From Streptomyces sp. LHD-70 (GTDB lineage: Bacteria; Actinomycetota; Actinomycetes; Streptomycetales; Streptomycetaceae), in NCBI RefSeq assembly GCF_031157275.1, contig NZ_JAVIFW010000024.1:54184-118183 (forward strand): DNA of 64,000 nucleotides, written 5' to 3'. Below the pieces are notes generated by a model. It worked only from the letters and a program-made list of their open reading frames with translations. It was not told the origin of the DNA and ran no database searches. The translations under genes were made by a program, and so were the position numbers. Positions 1-8,935 of the stretch are shown here, one piece after another (positions within the stretch are counted from its first letter, which is position 1; every line of letters begins with the position of its first letter).

Positions 1-1
1 C

Positions 2-1423
2 ACGCGCGCGGCGATGGGCGAGGCCGCGGTCCAGGCGGCCCGCTCCTGCGGCTATGTCGGCGCGGGCACGGTGGAGTTCATCGTGCCGGGCGACGACCCC
101 TCGGCGTACTACTTCATGGAGATGAACACCCGCCTCCAGGTGGAGCATCCGGTCACCGAGCTGATCACCGGAATCGACCTGGTGGAGTGGCAGCTGCGCG
201 TCGCCGCCGGAGAGCAACTGCCGTACGGCCAGGACGACATCGGCCTCTCCGGGCACGCCGTGGAGGCGCGGATCTGCGCCGAGGACCCCGCCCGGGGATT
301 CCTCCCCTCAGGGGGCACTGTCCTCGCGCTGCACGAACCGCAGGGCGACGGAGTGCGCACGGACTCCGGACTCACCGAGGGCACGGAGATCGGCAGCCTC
401 TACGACCCGATGCTCTCCAAGGTGATCGCGCACGGCCCGGACCGGGCGACCGCCCTGCGCAGGCTGCGGGCCGCCCTCGCCCGCACGGTCACGCTCGGCG
501 TGCCGACCAACGCGGGCTTCCTGCGCCGCCTGCTCGCCCACCCGGACGTGGTGGCCGGGGAGTTGGACACGGGCCTGGTCGAGCGGGTGGCGGACGAGCT
601 GGTGGACGCTTCGGTGCCGGACGAGGTGTACGAGGCGGCGGCCGCGGTGCGCCGGGACGTATTGGCGCCGGAGGCCGGCGGCTGGGTCGACCCGTTCTCG
701 GTGCCGTCGGGCTGGCGCCTCGGCGGCAGGCCCGCTCCGCTCGACTTCGACCTCCGGGTGCCGGGACTCGAACCCGTCACCCGCGCGGTGAGCGACGAGA
801 GCGCCCGCGTCACGGAGGACCGCGTGACGGTCACGCTCGACGGCGTCACGCACACCTTCCACCGCGCGGGCGACTGGCTGGGCCGGGACGGCGACGCCTG
901 GCAGGTGCAGTCGTACGACCGGGTCGCGGCCTCGTTGACCGGTGGGGCGCATGCCGGGGTGGACGCGATGACGGCGCCGATGCCCGGCACGGTCACGGTG
1001 GTGAAGGTGGCCGTCGGCGATCAAGTGGCGGCGGGCCAGAGCCTGTTGGTGGTCGAGGCGATGAAGATGGAGCACGTCATCTCCGCGCCGCACGCGGGCA
1101 CGGTCACCGAACTCGACGTCACCCCCGGGACTACGGTCGCCATGGACCAGATCCTCGCGGTGGTCGCGCCGGACGAGGACCCGGCCGGGACCACGCAGGA
1201 CGCCGACGCAGCGACGGACGCCGGGGCGCCACAGGACGCCGAGGCAGCGACGAACACCGGGACCACGACGGACGCCGGGACCACGACGGACGCCGAGGCA
1301 GCGACGAACGCCGGGACCACGACGGACGCCGGGACCGCGACGGACGCCGAGGCAGCGACGGACGCCGGGACCGCGACGGACGCCGAGGCAGCCGCCCCGA
1401 AGGACGAGGAGGTGGCGCGATGA
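2..1423 (+). CDS. Acyl-CoA carboxylase biotin-carboxylase/biotin-carrier (alpha) subunit, 5' end outside window
   Basis: The frame is open to the left edge, so only the C-terminal part is present. It begins in the ATP-grasp biotin carboxylase domain (segment GTVEFI, EMNTRLQVEHPVTE, then RICAEDP), continues through the BC-C domain and ends with a biotinyl domain carrying the lipoyl-lysine motif EAMKMEH. This subunit carboxylates biotin for acetyl-, propionyl- or methylcrotonyl-CoA carboxylase. The downstream HMG-CoA lyase and acyl-CoA dehydrogenase favour 3-methylcrotonyl-CoA carboxylase of leucine degradation, but substrate cannot be read from this part. After the biotin domain there is an unusual tail of about 70 residues made of repeated Ala/Thr/Asp units. 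The stop overlaps the next start (ATGA). Confidence 0.9.
   Translation, partial: TRAAMGEAAVQAARSCGYVGAGTVEFIVPGDDPSAYYFMEMNTRLQVEHPVTELITGIDLVEWQLRVAAGEQLPYGQDDIGLSGHAVEARICAEDPARGFLPSGGTVLALHEPQGDGVRTDSGLTEGTEIGSLYDPMLSKVIAHGPDRATALRRLRAALARTVTLGVPTNAGFLRRLLAHPDVVAGELDTGLVERVADELVDASVPDEVYEAAAAVRRDVLAPEAGGWVDPFSVPSGWRLGGRPAPLDFDLRVPGLEPVTRAVSDESARVTEDRVTVTLDGVTHTFHRAGDWLGRDGDAWQVQSYDRVAASLTGGAHAGVDAMTAPMPGTVTVVKVAVGDQVAAGQSLLVVEAMKMEHVISAPHAGTVTELDVTPGTTVAMDQILAVVAPDEDPAGTTQDADAATDAGAPQDAEAATNTGTTTDAGTTTDAEAATNAGTTTDAGTATDAEAATDAGTATDAEAAAPKDEEVAR
1196..1402 (+). repeat. Imperfect codon repeat encoding an Ala/Thr/Asp-rich tail
   Basis: The 3' end of the carboxylase gene is built of units such as GACGCCGGGACCACGACG and GACGCCGAGGCAGCGACG, repeated roughly ten times in frame. 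They encode variations on TDAGTTTDAEAATNAG. The tail follows the biotinyl domain, so it is probably a disordered extension created by slipped-strand or recombinational expansion. Confidence 0.85.
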
Positions 1424-2502
1424 GCGCGGGCATCGGCAGCGAAACCGAGACCGAGACCGAAACCGGCACCGTAAAGGGCCCCGCAGCCCTCCCCATGACC
1501 GTCCCCGCCCCAGGGCTCCCCGCGCGTGTGCGGATCCATGAGGTGGGTGCGCGGGACGGGCTGCAGAACGAGAAGGCGACGGTGCCGACCGACGTCAAGG
1601 CGGAGTTCGTGCACCGGCTGGCGGCGGCCGGCCTGGGCACGGTCGAGGCGACCAGCTTCGTCCACCCCAAGTGGGTGCCCCAACTCGCCGATGCCGAGCA
1701 GCTCTTCCCGCAACTCGGGGACATCGAGGACGTACACCTGCCGGTGCTCGTGCCGAATGAACGCGGGCTCGACCGGGCCCTGGACCTGGGCGCGCGCCGT
1801 ATCGCGGTCTTCGGTTCCGCCACCGAGTCCTTCGCGCGGCGCAACCTCAACCGCTCGGTGGCGGAGTCGCTTGCGATGTTCGAACCGGTCGTCGCGCGGG
1901 CGAAGGACGCCGGAGTGCATGTGCGCGGCTACCTGTCGATGTGCTTCGGCGACCCCTGGGAAGGGCCGGTCCCGGTCGATCAAGTGGTCGGCACGGCAAA
2001 GGCGTTGATGGACCTCGGCTGTGACGAGCTGAGCCTCGGCGACACCATCGGCGTGGCCACACCGGGCCATGTCCGCGCCCTGCTGACCGGGCTCAACGAC
2101 CACGGCGTCGCCACCGAGACGATCGGCGTGCACTTCCACGACACGTACGGCCAGGCGCTCTCCAACACCCTGGCCGCCCTGCAGCACGGCGTGACCACCG
2201 TGGACGCCTCGGCGGGCGGGCTGGGCGGCTGCCCGTACGCGAAGAGCGCCACCGGGAACCTCGCCACCGAGGACCTGGTGTGGATGCTGCACGGCCTCGG
2301 CATCGAGACCGGGGTCGACCTCACCGCGCTCACGGCCACCAGTACCTGGCTCGCCGGGCACCTGGGCCGACCCAGCCCGTCCCGCACCGTCCGGGCCCTC
2401 GCGGGGGCCGCCGCGGAACAACCGGAGACACCCCTCCGCACCGCCGGACGGCAGACGCAGAACCCCGAGGCCCACAAGGCCGTACAGAAAACCGAGGAGT
2501 GA
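1420..2502 (+). CDS. mvaB: Hydroxymethylglutaryl-CoA lyase
   Basis: Cleaves HMG-CoA to acetoacetate and acetyl-CoA, the last step of leucine catabolism. The 360-residue product is a DRE-TIM-like barrel protein: the opening IHEVGARDGLQNE carries the catalytic Arg and metal Asp, VHFHDTYGQ supplies the metal-binding histidines, and GLGGCPYAKSATGN is the family signature with the catalytic cysteine. The ATG overlaps the upstream stop (ATGA). The first 25 or so residues are low-complexity (ETETETETGTV), so an internal ATG at 1495 is a possible alternative start. It is in an operon with the carboxylase subunit and the acyl-CoA dehydrogenase. Confidence 0.93.
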   Translation: MSAGIGSETETETETGTVKGPAALPMTVPAPGLPARVRIHEVGARDGLQNEKATVPTDVKAEFVHRLAAAGLGTVEATSFVHPKWVPQLADAEQLFPQLGDIEDVHLPVLVPNERGLDRALDLGARRIAVFGSATESFARRNLNRSVAESLAMFEPVVARAKDAGVHVRGYLSMCFGDPWEGPVPVDQVVGTAKALMDLGCDELSLGDTIGVATPGHVRALLTGLNDHGVATETIGVHFHDTYGQALSNTLAALQHGVTTVDASAGGLGGCPYAKSATGNLATEDLVWMLHGLGIETGVDLTALTATSTWLAGHLGRPSPSRTVRALAGAAAEQPETPLRTAGRQTQNPEAHKAVQKTEE

Positions 2503-2507
2503 CCACG

Positions 2508-3668
2508 ATGTCTCTGGACCACCGGCTCTCCGCCGAGCACGAGGAACTGCGGCGCACCGTCGAGGAGTTCGCGCACGACGTGGTCGCCCCCAAGATCGGG
2601 GACTTCTACGAGCGGCACGAGTTCCCGTACGAGATCGTCCGCGAGATGGGGCGGATGGGCCTGTTCGGGCTGCCGTTCCCCGAGGAGTACGGCGGCATGG
2701 GCGGGGACTATCTCGCCCTCGGCATCGCCCTGGAGGAGCTGGCGCGGGTCGACTCCTCGGTGGCGATCACCCTGGAGGCCGGGGTGTCGCTCGGTGCGAT
2801 GCCCGTGTACTCCTTCGGCACCGAGGAGCAGAAGCGTGAGTGGCTGCCGCGGATGTGCTCCGGCGAGATGCTTGGCGCGTTCGGGCTCACGGAGCCGGAG
2901 TGCGGTTCGGACGCGGGCGGTACGCGGACGACGGCCGTGCGGGACGGCGACCAGTGGGTGATCAACGGCACGAAGTGCTTCATCACCAACTCCGGTACGG
3001 ACATCACCGGCCTGGTGACGGTGACCGCCGTGACCGGCAGAACCGAGGACGGCAGACCGCTGATCTCGTCGATCATCGTGCCGTCGGGCACGCCCGGCTT
3101 CACGGTCGCGGAGCCCTACTCGAAGGTGGGCTGGAACGCCTCGGACACCCGGGAGTTGTCCTTCGCGGACGTGCGGGTGCCGGTGGAGAACCTGCTCGGT
3201 GAGGAGGGGCGCGGGTACGCGCAGTTCCTGCGGATCCTGGACGAGGGCCGGATCGCGATCTCGGCGCTCGCGACGGGTCTGGCGCAGGGCTGTGTGGACG
3301 AGTCACTGCGGTACGCGAAGGAGCGGCGGGCGTTCGGGCGGCCGATCGGGGACAACCAGGCGATCCAGTTCAAGCTGGCGGACATGGAGATGAAGGCGCA
3401 CACGGCCCGGCTGGCCTGGCGGGACGCGGCCTCGCGCCTGGTGAGCGGGGAGCCGTTCAAGAAGGAGGCGGCGCTGGCGAAGCTGTACTCGTCGACGGTG
3501 GCGGTGGACAACGCGCGGGAGGCCACGCAGATCCATGGGGGGTACGGGTTCATGAATGAGTTCCCCGTGGCGCGGATGTGGCGGGACTCCAAGATTCTGG
3601 AGATCGGGGAGGGGACGAGTGAGGTTCAGCGGATGCTGATCGCTCGGGAGATGGGGCTCACGGGGTGA
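2508..3668 (+). CDS. acdH: Acyl-CoA dehydrogenase, probably for isovaleryl/branched-chain acyl-CoA
   Basis: FAD-dependent alpha,beta-desaturation of short acyl-CoAs. The 386-residue protein has the normal ACAD layout: N-terminal helical domain, middle beta domain with FGLTEPECGSDAGG and WVINGTKCFITNSG, and C-terminal helical domain with RRAFGRPI, QIHGGYGFMNEFPVARMWRD and EIGEGTSEVQR. Glu368 in the EGTSE motif is at the catalytic-base position used by MCAD/SCAD. The start is 5 nt after the mvaB stop. In S. coelicolor, as I recall it, the equivalent gene is acdH and handles branched-chain substrates; the leucine-pathway neighbours agree with this, though exact chain preference is inference. Confidence 0.92.
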   Translation: MSLDHRLSAEHEELRRTVEEFAHDVVAPKIGDFYERHEFPYEIVREMGRMGLFGLPFPEEYGGMGGDYLALGIALEELARVDSSVAITLEAGVSLGAMPVYSFGTEEQKREWLPRMCSGEMLGAFGLTEPECGSDAGGTRTTAVRDGDQWVINGTKCFITNSGTDITGLVTVTAVTGRTEDGRPLISSIIVPSGTPGFTVAEPYSKVGWNASDTRELSFADVRVPVENLLGEEGRGYAQFLRILDEGRIAISALATGLAQGCVDESLRYAKERRAFGRPIGDNQAIQFKLADMEMKAHTARLAWRDAASRLVSGEPFKKEAALAKLYSSTVAVDNAREATQIHGGYGFMNEFPVARMWRDSKILEIGEGTSEVQRMLIAREMGLTG

Positions 3669-3734
3669 GCCCCAGCCCCCACCGGGCTGCACCGGTCGTC
3701 TTTCGTCTGCTGCGCCGTCGTGGCTGGTCGCAAA

Positions 3735-3825
3735 GATTGCGCAGTTCCCCGCGCCCCTCAAAAGATTGCGCAGTTCCCCGCGCCCCCAAAAACGATGCGC
3801 AGTTCCCCGCGCCCCTCAAAAGAGA
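3735..3825. repeat. Three tandem copies of a ~30-bp dispersed intergenic repeat
   Basis: The unit GCGCAGTTCCCCGCGCCCCT plus a short A-rich joint occurs three times in a row after acdH. It follows the phrase GTCGTGGCTGGTCGC at 3717-3731. Single or inverted copies of the same modules recur at about 5845, 22715 and 56510. The 3669-3923 gap holds only this repeat and the desE iron box. Confidence 0.85.
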
Positions 3826-3856
3826 TCCGGGGCTGGACCCGTAAGCCAAGTGGACC

Positions 3857-3875
3857 TTAGGTTAGGTTAACCTAA
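3857..3875 (+). promoter_or_regulatory. Iron box (DmdR1/IdeR operator) for desE-desF
   Basis: The 19-bp palindrome TTAGGTTAGGTTAACCTAA lies 49 bp before the desE start and matches the DtxR/IdeR/DmdR consensus TTAGGTTAGGCTAACCTAA at 18 of 19 positions. DmdR1-Fe(II) is expected to repress desEF when iron is plentiful. Confidence 0.9.
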
Positions 3876-3923
3876 CGCGAGATCGCGCCAGGTTGCCGTC
3901 CCGTCCACGAAAGCAGACACGTC

Positions 3924-4955
3924 ATGTCCCACTCCCGAGCCGCCCTCCTCTCCCGCCGCGGCCTCCTCGCCGCCGGTGGGGCAGTCTCCCTCGGCGCTCT
4001 GCTCACCGCCTGCGGCGACAAAGAGGCGAAGGGCGGCTCGGAGTCGGGCAGCGGCAAGAAGGGCCCCTGGTCCTTCAAGGACGACCGCGGCAAGACCGTG
4101 AAGACGGACGCGGTGCCGACGAACATCGTGGCGTTCACCGGCACCGCGGCCGCGCTGTACGACTACGGCATCAAGGTCAAGGGCGTCTTCGGCCCGACGA
4201 AGGGCAAGGGCGGCAAGCCCGACGTCCAGGCCGGCGACATGGACATCAGCAAGCTGGAGATCCTCGGCAACACGTGGGGCCAGTTCAGCGTCGAGAAGTA
4301 CGCGGCGCTCGCGCCCGAGGTGCTGATCACGGACATGTGGCTGAAGGACGCCCTCTGGTACGTGCCGGACGAGTCCAAGGACAAGATCCTGAAGCTCGCC
4401 CCGAGCGTCGCGCTGTGGGCCGCCGAGACCACCATGCCCAAGGCCCTGCAGCGCCGCGCCGACCTCGCCGAGTCGCTCGGCGCGGACCTGAAGGCGAAGA
4501 AGGTCACCGACGCGAAGGCCCGGTTCGAGAAGGCCGCCGAGCGGCTGCGCCAGGCCGCCAAGGCCAAGCCGGAGATCAAGGTCTTGATCGGCTCGGGCAG
4601 CGCCGACCTCTTCTACGTCACCCTGGCCGAGACCGCCGCCGACACCCGCTACTTCGAAGAGCTGGGCGTGGAGTTCGTCAAGCCGAAGGTGAACGCGCAG
4701 GGCTTCTTCGAGGAGCTGAGCTGGGAGAACGTCGACAAGTACGACGCGGACATCATCATGATGGACAACCGCACCTCGGCCCTCCAGCCCGCCGACCTCG
4801 ACAAGTCCAAGCCGACCTGGAAGAAGCTCCCCGCCGTGCGGGCCGGCCAGGTCATCCCCCGCGTCACCGAGCCCATCTACTCGTACGACAAGTGCGCCCC
4901 GATCCTGGAGGACCTTGCGAAGGCCATCGAGGACGCCCAGAAGGTAGCCAAGTGA
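3924..4955 (+). CDS. desE: Ferri-siderophore binding lipoprotein (DesE-type)
   Basis: Extracytoplasmic binding component for Fe-hydroxamate import. The 343-residue protein starts with a twin-arginine-like signal (SRRGLLAAGG) ending in a lipobox LTAC at Cys30, then a class III (FepB/FhuD-like) two-lobed binding protein (VPTNIVAFTGTAAALYDYG near the N-lobe start, and a C-terminal VIPRVTEPIYSYDK segment). An iron box stands just upstream and its stop overlaps desF. In S. coelicolor DesE imports ferrioxamines. Here, since the locus may make a citrate hydroxamate, its true ligand may differ. No permease or ATPase sits directly beside it; those at 18754-22711 are candidates. Confidence 0.88.
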   Translation: MSHSRAALLSRRGLLAAGGAVSLGALLTACGDKEAKGGSESGSGKKGPWSFKDDRGKTVKTDAVPTNIVAFTGTAAALYDYGIKVKGVFGPTKGKGGKPDVQAGDMDISKLEILGNTWGQFSVEKYAALAPEVLITDMWLKDALWYVPDESKDKILKLAPSVALWAAETTMPKALQRRADLAESLGADLKAKKVTDAKARFEKAAERLRQAAKAKPEIKVLIGSGSADLFYVTLAETAADTRYFEELGVEFVKPKVNAQGFFEELSWENVDKYDADIIMMDNRTSALQPADLDKSKPTWKKLPAVRAGQVIPRVTEPIYSYDKCAPILEDLAKAIEDAQKVAK

Positions 4956-5806
4956 CCGGTTCCCAGGCCCCGTTCCGGCTGTTCCGGCTTGAGGTCGAGC
5001 GGGCGGTGCGGCTGTCGCCGTCACTCGTGCGGGTCACGTTCACCGGTCCCGAGCTCGGCGAATTCAGGTCCGGCGGGCTCGACCAGAGCCTGTCGCTGTT
5101 CCTGCCCCGGCCGGGCCAGCAGGACCCGGTACTCCCTCCGACCGAGGGGACCGACCCGGCGGGCTGGTACGCGGCGTACCGGGCGATGGCGGACGACACG
5201 CGTGCGGTGATGCGCTCGTACACCGCGCGCGAGCAACGCCGAAGCCCCGCCGAGGAGTTGGACATCGACTTCGCGGTGCATCCGGACGGCGGTCCGGCGT
5301 GCGCCTGGGCGGAGCAGGCCGAGCCGGGCGACCGGGTCGCGGTGCTCGGCCCCTCCGGGCCGGACAACAACGGCATACGGTTCCGGCTCCCCGAAGGCGC
5401 CGAGTGGGTGTTGATGTGGGCCGACGAGACGGCGCTTCCCGCTGCCGCGGCGATCCTGGAGAGTTTTCCTGCCGGTACCAGGGCGAAGGTCTGGCTCGAA
5501 GTGCCCTGCGCGGGCGATCAGTTGGAGCTGAAGAGCGAGGCGGACGTCGACATCACGTGGCTGGTGCGGGAGGTCACGGAGGCGTCCGGGGCGCATCGTA
5601 CGGAGCGGACCGTTGAGGCGGTGCGGGCTGCCTCCCTGCCCGAGGCCCGGCCGTACGCCTGGATCGCCGGGGAGGCGGGCACTGTCAAGGCGTTGCGTCG
5701 CCATCTTGTGCGTGAGCGGGAGTTCGATCGCAGAGCGGTCACGTTCACCGGGTATTGGCGGCTCGGTGCGAGTGAGGATTCCCTCCGGGCGGAAGCTGAG
5801 GTCTGA
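4952..5806 (+). CDS. desF: Siderophore-interacting protein (FAD/NAD(P)H-type ferric-siderophore reductase)
   Basis: Predicted cytoplasmic reductase that releases iron from imported ferric siderophore. The 284-residue product has the SIP family layout: an FAD-binding barrel with RSYTAREQR, the conserved DFAVHPDGGPACAWAEQAEPGD segment and GPSG, then a nucleotide-binding domain ending WIAGEAGTVKALRRHLVRE and FTGYWRLG. The GTG start overlaps the desE stop (GTGA), indicating translational coupling. A strong hairpin follows at 5950-5983. Confidence 0.9.
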   Translation: MTGSQAPFRLFRLEVERAVRLSPSLVRVTFTGPELGEFRSGGLDQSLSLFLPRPGQQDPVLPPTEGTDPAGWYAAYRAMADDTRAVMRSYTAREQRRSPAEELDIDFAVHPDGGPACAWAEQAEPGDRVAVLGPSGPDNNGIRFRLPEGAEWVLMWADETALPAAAAILESFPAGTRAKVWLEVPCAGDQLELKSEADVDITWLVREVTEASGAHRTERTVEAVRAASLPEARPYAWIAGEAGTVKALRRHLVREREFDRRAVTFTGYWRLGASEDSLRAEAEV

Positions 5807-5843
5807 GCGCCCTGCCCTCAACTGTCGCTCTATAGCCGCGAGT

Positions 5844-5911
5844 TCGTCGTGGCTGGTCGCGCCCACGCGGCGTAGCCGCACATGTCACAGCCCCGCGCCC
5901 CCTACGAGGCG
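5844..5911. repeat. Dispersed repeat (module GTCGTGGCTGGTCGC + GCCCACGCGGCGTAGCCGCA)
   Basis: This segment downstream of desF is nearly the reverse complement of 22740-22800, sharing the module GCCCACGCGGCGTAGCCGCA followed by a short ATGTCA joint and CCCCGCGCCCC. It is one member of the composite intergenic repeat family of this window. Confidence 0.8.
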
Positions 5912-5949
5912 CCACAACCCCCAGCCCAAACGAAAACACCCCCAAACCC

Positions 5950-5983
5950 GATGCCCCCGTACGACGGTCCGTGCGGGGGCATC
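5950..5983. terminator. Hairpin terminator after desF
   Basis: GATGCCCCCG pairs with CGGGGGCATC, and the stem continues inward with ACG/CGT across one G-T pair. There is no long U tract, as is common for Streptomyces terminators. The rest of 5807-6156 holds a dispersed repeat and the desA iron box. Confidence 0.75.
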
Positions 5984-6068
5984 GTCATGCCCCGCCGTGC
6001 ACCCGAGCGCCCCTGGCGCGCCCCCGGATGAGCGAGTGAACCTTTGAGCCTGCCGGGGAGAAGGGACT

Positions 6069-6087
6069 TAAGGTTAGGCTAACCTAA
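6069..6087 (+). promoter_or_regulatory. Iron box for the desA operon
   Basis: TAAGGTTAGGCTAACCTAA matches the actinobacterial iron-box consensus at 18 of 19 positions. It lies about 70 bp upstream of the desA ATG and should place the whole co-directional run from desA onward under DmdR1/IdeR control. Confidence 0.92.
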
Positions 6088-6156
6088 GCCAACTGCCTCG
6101 GAGCCGTGCCCGCTGATGTGGGCAAGGCCCAACGTCCCCTTTTGGGAGGACCGTTC

Positions 6157-7614
6157 ATGAGTCTCCTCGCGCCCAGGTCTCATCTGCTCAACGGCCTGAA
6201 CGCGGAGGCCTACCGCCGCTGCATCGCCGAAGGTGCCGACCGCGTCGCCACCCGACTCGCCTCCGTCCAGGGGCCGTTCACGGGAATCACCCCCGAGCGA
6301 CTCGCCCCCACCATCGACGCCGTGGACCTGGACCGTCCCCTGCACGACCCGTCCGCCGCTCTGGACGAGCTCGAAGAGACCTATCTGCGCGACGCCGTCT
6401 ACTTCCACCACCCCCGCTACCTCGCCCACCTCAACTGCCCCGTCGTCATCCCCGCGGTGCTCGGCGAGGCTGTGCTCAGCGCCGTCAACTCCTCGCTCGA
6501 CACCTGGGACCAGTCCGCGGGCGCCACGCTGATCGAGCGCCGCCTGATCGACTGGACCGCCCAGCGCATCGGGCTCGGTCCGGCCGCCGACGGGGTGTTC
6601 ACGAGCGGCGGTACGCAGTCCAACCTGGAGGCGCTGCTGCTCGCCCGGGAGGAGTGCAAGACAGAAGACCCGCTGAAACTGCGGGTGTTCGCCTCCGAGT
6701 GCAGCCACTTCAGCGTGCAGAAGTCGGCCAAGCTGCTCGGCCTGCCCGCCGACGCCGTCGTGGCCGTGCCCTGTGACCGCAACAAGCGGATGCGGACCGT
6801 CGCCCTCGCCCACGAGCTGGAGAAATGCGCGCGCGACGGGTTCACGCCGATGGCGATCGTCGCCACCGCCGGCACGACCGACTTCGGCTCCATCGACCCG
6901 CTGCCCGAGATCGGCGAGCTGGCCGCGCAGCACGACACCTGGCTGCATGTGGACGCCGCGTACGGCTGCGGGCTGCTCGTGTCACTCAAGAACCGGCACC
7001 TGCTCGACGGGATCGAGCGGGCCGACTCCGTGACCGTCGACTACCACAAATCGTTCTTTCAGCCTGTGAGTTCATCCGCGGTGCTGGTCCGGGACGGGGA
7101 GACGCTTCGGCACGCCACCTACCACGCGGAATACCTCAATCCGCGCCGGACCGTCGCCGAGCGGATTCCGAACCAGGTGGACAAGTCGCTGCAGACCACG
7201 CGCAGGTTCGACGCGCTGAAGCTGTGGATGACGCTGCGGGTACTCGGCGCCGACGGGATCGGTGAGCTCTTCGACGAGGTCTGCGAGCTGGCCGCGGACG
7301 GCTGGCGGCTGCTCGCCCTCGACCCGCGCTACGACGTGGTCGTGGAGCCGCAGCTGTCCACCCTCGTCTTCCGCTACATCCCGCAGAACATCACCGACCC
7401 GGCCGAGATAGACCGCGCCAACCTCCATGCCCGTAAAGCCCTCTTCGCCTCCGGGGACGCGATCGTCGCCGGGACCAAGGCGGGCGGGCGGCACTACCTG
7501 AAGTTCACCCTGCTCAACCCCGAGACCACCACCGCCGACATCGCCGCAGTCCTCGATCTGATCGCGGGCCACGCCGAGCAGTACCTGGGAGACTCCCTTG
7601 TCCGAGCCTCGTGA
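6157..7614 (+). CDS. desA: Lysine decarboxylase of siderophore biosynthesis (DesA)
   Basis: PLP-dependent decarboxylase, group II (glutamate/DDC fold), converting L-lysine to cadaverine in desferrioxamine biosynthesis. The 485-residue product has AVNSSLDTWDQS near residue 110, SGGTQSNLEALLLAREE, the cofactor-anchoring HVDAAYG motif and the Schiff-base lysine K298 in VDYHKSFFQP. The ATG at 6157 is preferred over an in-frame GTG at 6106 because GGGAGGA lies 7 nt before it. The gene overlaps desB by 17 nt. A paralogue at 10365 has a shorter loop and diverged active-site neighbourhood, suggesting a different amino-acid substrate. Confidence 0.9.
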   Translation: MSLLAPRSHLLNGLNAEAYRRCIAEGADRVATRLASVQGPFTGITPERLAPTIDAVDLDRPLHDPSAALDELEETYLRDAVYFHHPRYLAHLNCPVVIPAVLGEAVLSAVNSSLDTWDQSAGATLIERRLIDWTAQRIGLGPAADGVFTSGGTQSNLEALLLAREECKTEDPLKLRVFASECSHFSVQKSAKLLGLPADAVVAVPCDRNKRMRTVALAHELEKCARDGFTPMAIVATAGTTDFGSIDPLPEIGELAAQHDTWLHVDAAYGCGLLVSLKNRHLLDGIERADSVTVDYHKSFFQPVSSSAVLVRDGETLRHATYHAEYLNPRRTVAERIPNQVDKSLQTTRRFDALKLWMTLRVLGADGIGELFDEVCELAADGWRLLALDPRYDVVVEPQLSTLVFRYIPQNITDPAEIDRANLHARKALFASGDAIVAGTKAGGRHYLKFTLLNPETTTADIAAVLDLIAGHAEQYLGDSLVRAS

Positions 7615-8935
7615 GACGCCCCGCGAGACGCCCCACGGAACGACTCGTGAGAACCGCGAGCCGTACGACCTGATCGGTATCGGCCTCGGGCCCTTCAACC
7701 TGGGCCTGGCCTGTCTGACCGAGCCGCTCGACGAACTCGACGCGCTGTTCCTCGACTCCAAGCCGGACTTCGACTGGCACTCCGGGATGTTCCTGGAGGG
7801 CGCGCATCTGCAGACGCCGTTCATGTCGGACCTGGTCACGCTCGCGGACCCGACCTCGCCGTACTCCTTCCTCAAGTACCTGAAGGAATCGGGGCGGCTG
7901 TACTCGTTCTACATCCGCGAGAACTTCTATCCGCTGCGCACCGAGTACAACGACTACTGCCGCTGGGCCGCCGCCAAGCTGACCTCCGTGCGCTTCGGTA
8001 CGACGGTCACCGAGGTGTCGTACGAGGACGAGGACGCGCTGTACGCCGTACGGACCTCGGCGGGAGACACGTACCGCACCCGGCGGCTCGTGCTCGGCAC
8101 CGGGACGCCGCCGCACATCCCGGAGGCCTGCGAGGGGCTCGGCGGGGACTTCATCCACAACTCCCGCTATGTGCAGGCCAAGCGGGAGCTGGTGAAGAAG
8201 GAGTCGATCACGCTGGTCGGCAGCGGGCAGAGCGCCGCCGAGATCTACCTCGACCTGCTCAGCTCCATCGACGAGTACGGCTACCGGCTCAACTGGGTCA
8301 CCCGCTCCCCGCGGTTCTTCCCCCTTGAGTACACCAAGCTCACGCTCGAGATGACCTCCCCGGAGTACATCGACTACTTCCGCGCGCTGCCCGAGGAGAC
8401 CCGCTACCGCCTGGAGCGCAGCCAGAAGGGCCTGTTCAAGGGCATCGACGGGGACCTGGTCGACACGATCTTCGACCTGCTCTACGAGAAGAACGTCAAG
8501 GGCCCGGTGCCGACCCGCCTGATGACCAACACCGCGCTCGAATCCGCGCGTTACGAGGAGGACGGGCGGTATCTGCTCGGCCTGCGCCAGGAAGAGCAGG
8601 GCGAGGAGTTCCAGCTGCGCACCGAGGGCCTGATCCTCGCGACCGGCTACCGCTACCAGGTCCCGGAGTTCCTCGACCCGATACGGGAGCGGCTGCGCTT
8701 CGACGGCCAGGGCCGCTTCGACGTGGCCAGGAACTACAGCATCGACACCACCGGGCGCGGCGTGTTCCTGCAGAACGCCGGCGTGCACACGCACTCCATC
8801 ACCAGCCCCGACCTGGGCATGGGCGCCTACCGCAACTCGTACATCATCGCCGAGCTCCTGGGCCGGGAGGCCTACCCCGTCGAGAAGGCCATCGCCTTCC
8901 AGGAGTTCGCGGCACCGAAGGGCACCGTCTCATGA
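7598..8935 (+). CDS. desB: Cadaverine/lysine-type N-monooxygenase (DesB)
   Basis: FAD- and NADPH-dependent N-hydroxylase that forms N-hydroxycadaverine. The 445-residue protein shows the FAD motif GIGLGPFNLG at residues 27-36, the NADPH motif GSGQSAAE near 207-214 and the ATGY motif near 348, as in IucD/SidA/DesB. I place the start at TTG 7598 inside the end of desA, with a GGGAGA-like site before it; no in-frame ATG or GTG is closer. The stop overlaps the following ATG (ATGA). It differs clearly from the second N-monooxygenase at 11936, so two diamine-hydroxylating activities are expected. Confidence 0.9.
   Translation: MSEPRETPRETPHGTTRENREPYDLIGIGLGPFNLGLACLTEPLDELDALFLDSKPDFDWHSGMFLEGAHLQTPFMSDLVTLADPTSPYSFLKYLKESGRLYSFYIRENFYPLRTEYNDYCRWAAAKLTSVRFGTTVTEVSYEDEDALYAVRTSAGDTYRTRRLVLGTGTPPHIPEACEGLGGDFIHNSRYVQAKRELVKKESITLVGSGQSAAEIYLDLLSSIDEYGYRLNWVTRSPRFFPLEYTKLTLEMTSPEYIDYFRALPEETRYRLERSQKGLFKGIDGDLVDTIFDLLYEKNVKGPVPTRLMTNTALESARYEEDGRYLLGLRQEEQGEEFQLRTEGLILATGYRYQVPEFLDPIRERLRFDGQGRFDVARNYSIDTTGRGVFLQNAGVHTHSITSPDLGMGAYRNSYIIAELLGREAYPVEKAIAFQEFAAPKGTVS

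Noticed and set aside
1196..1402. A CRISPR array
   Set aside because: The repeats are short, in frame and lack unique spacers of constant length; no array with regular spacers was seen in the window.
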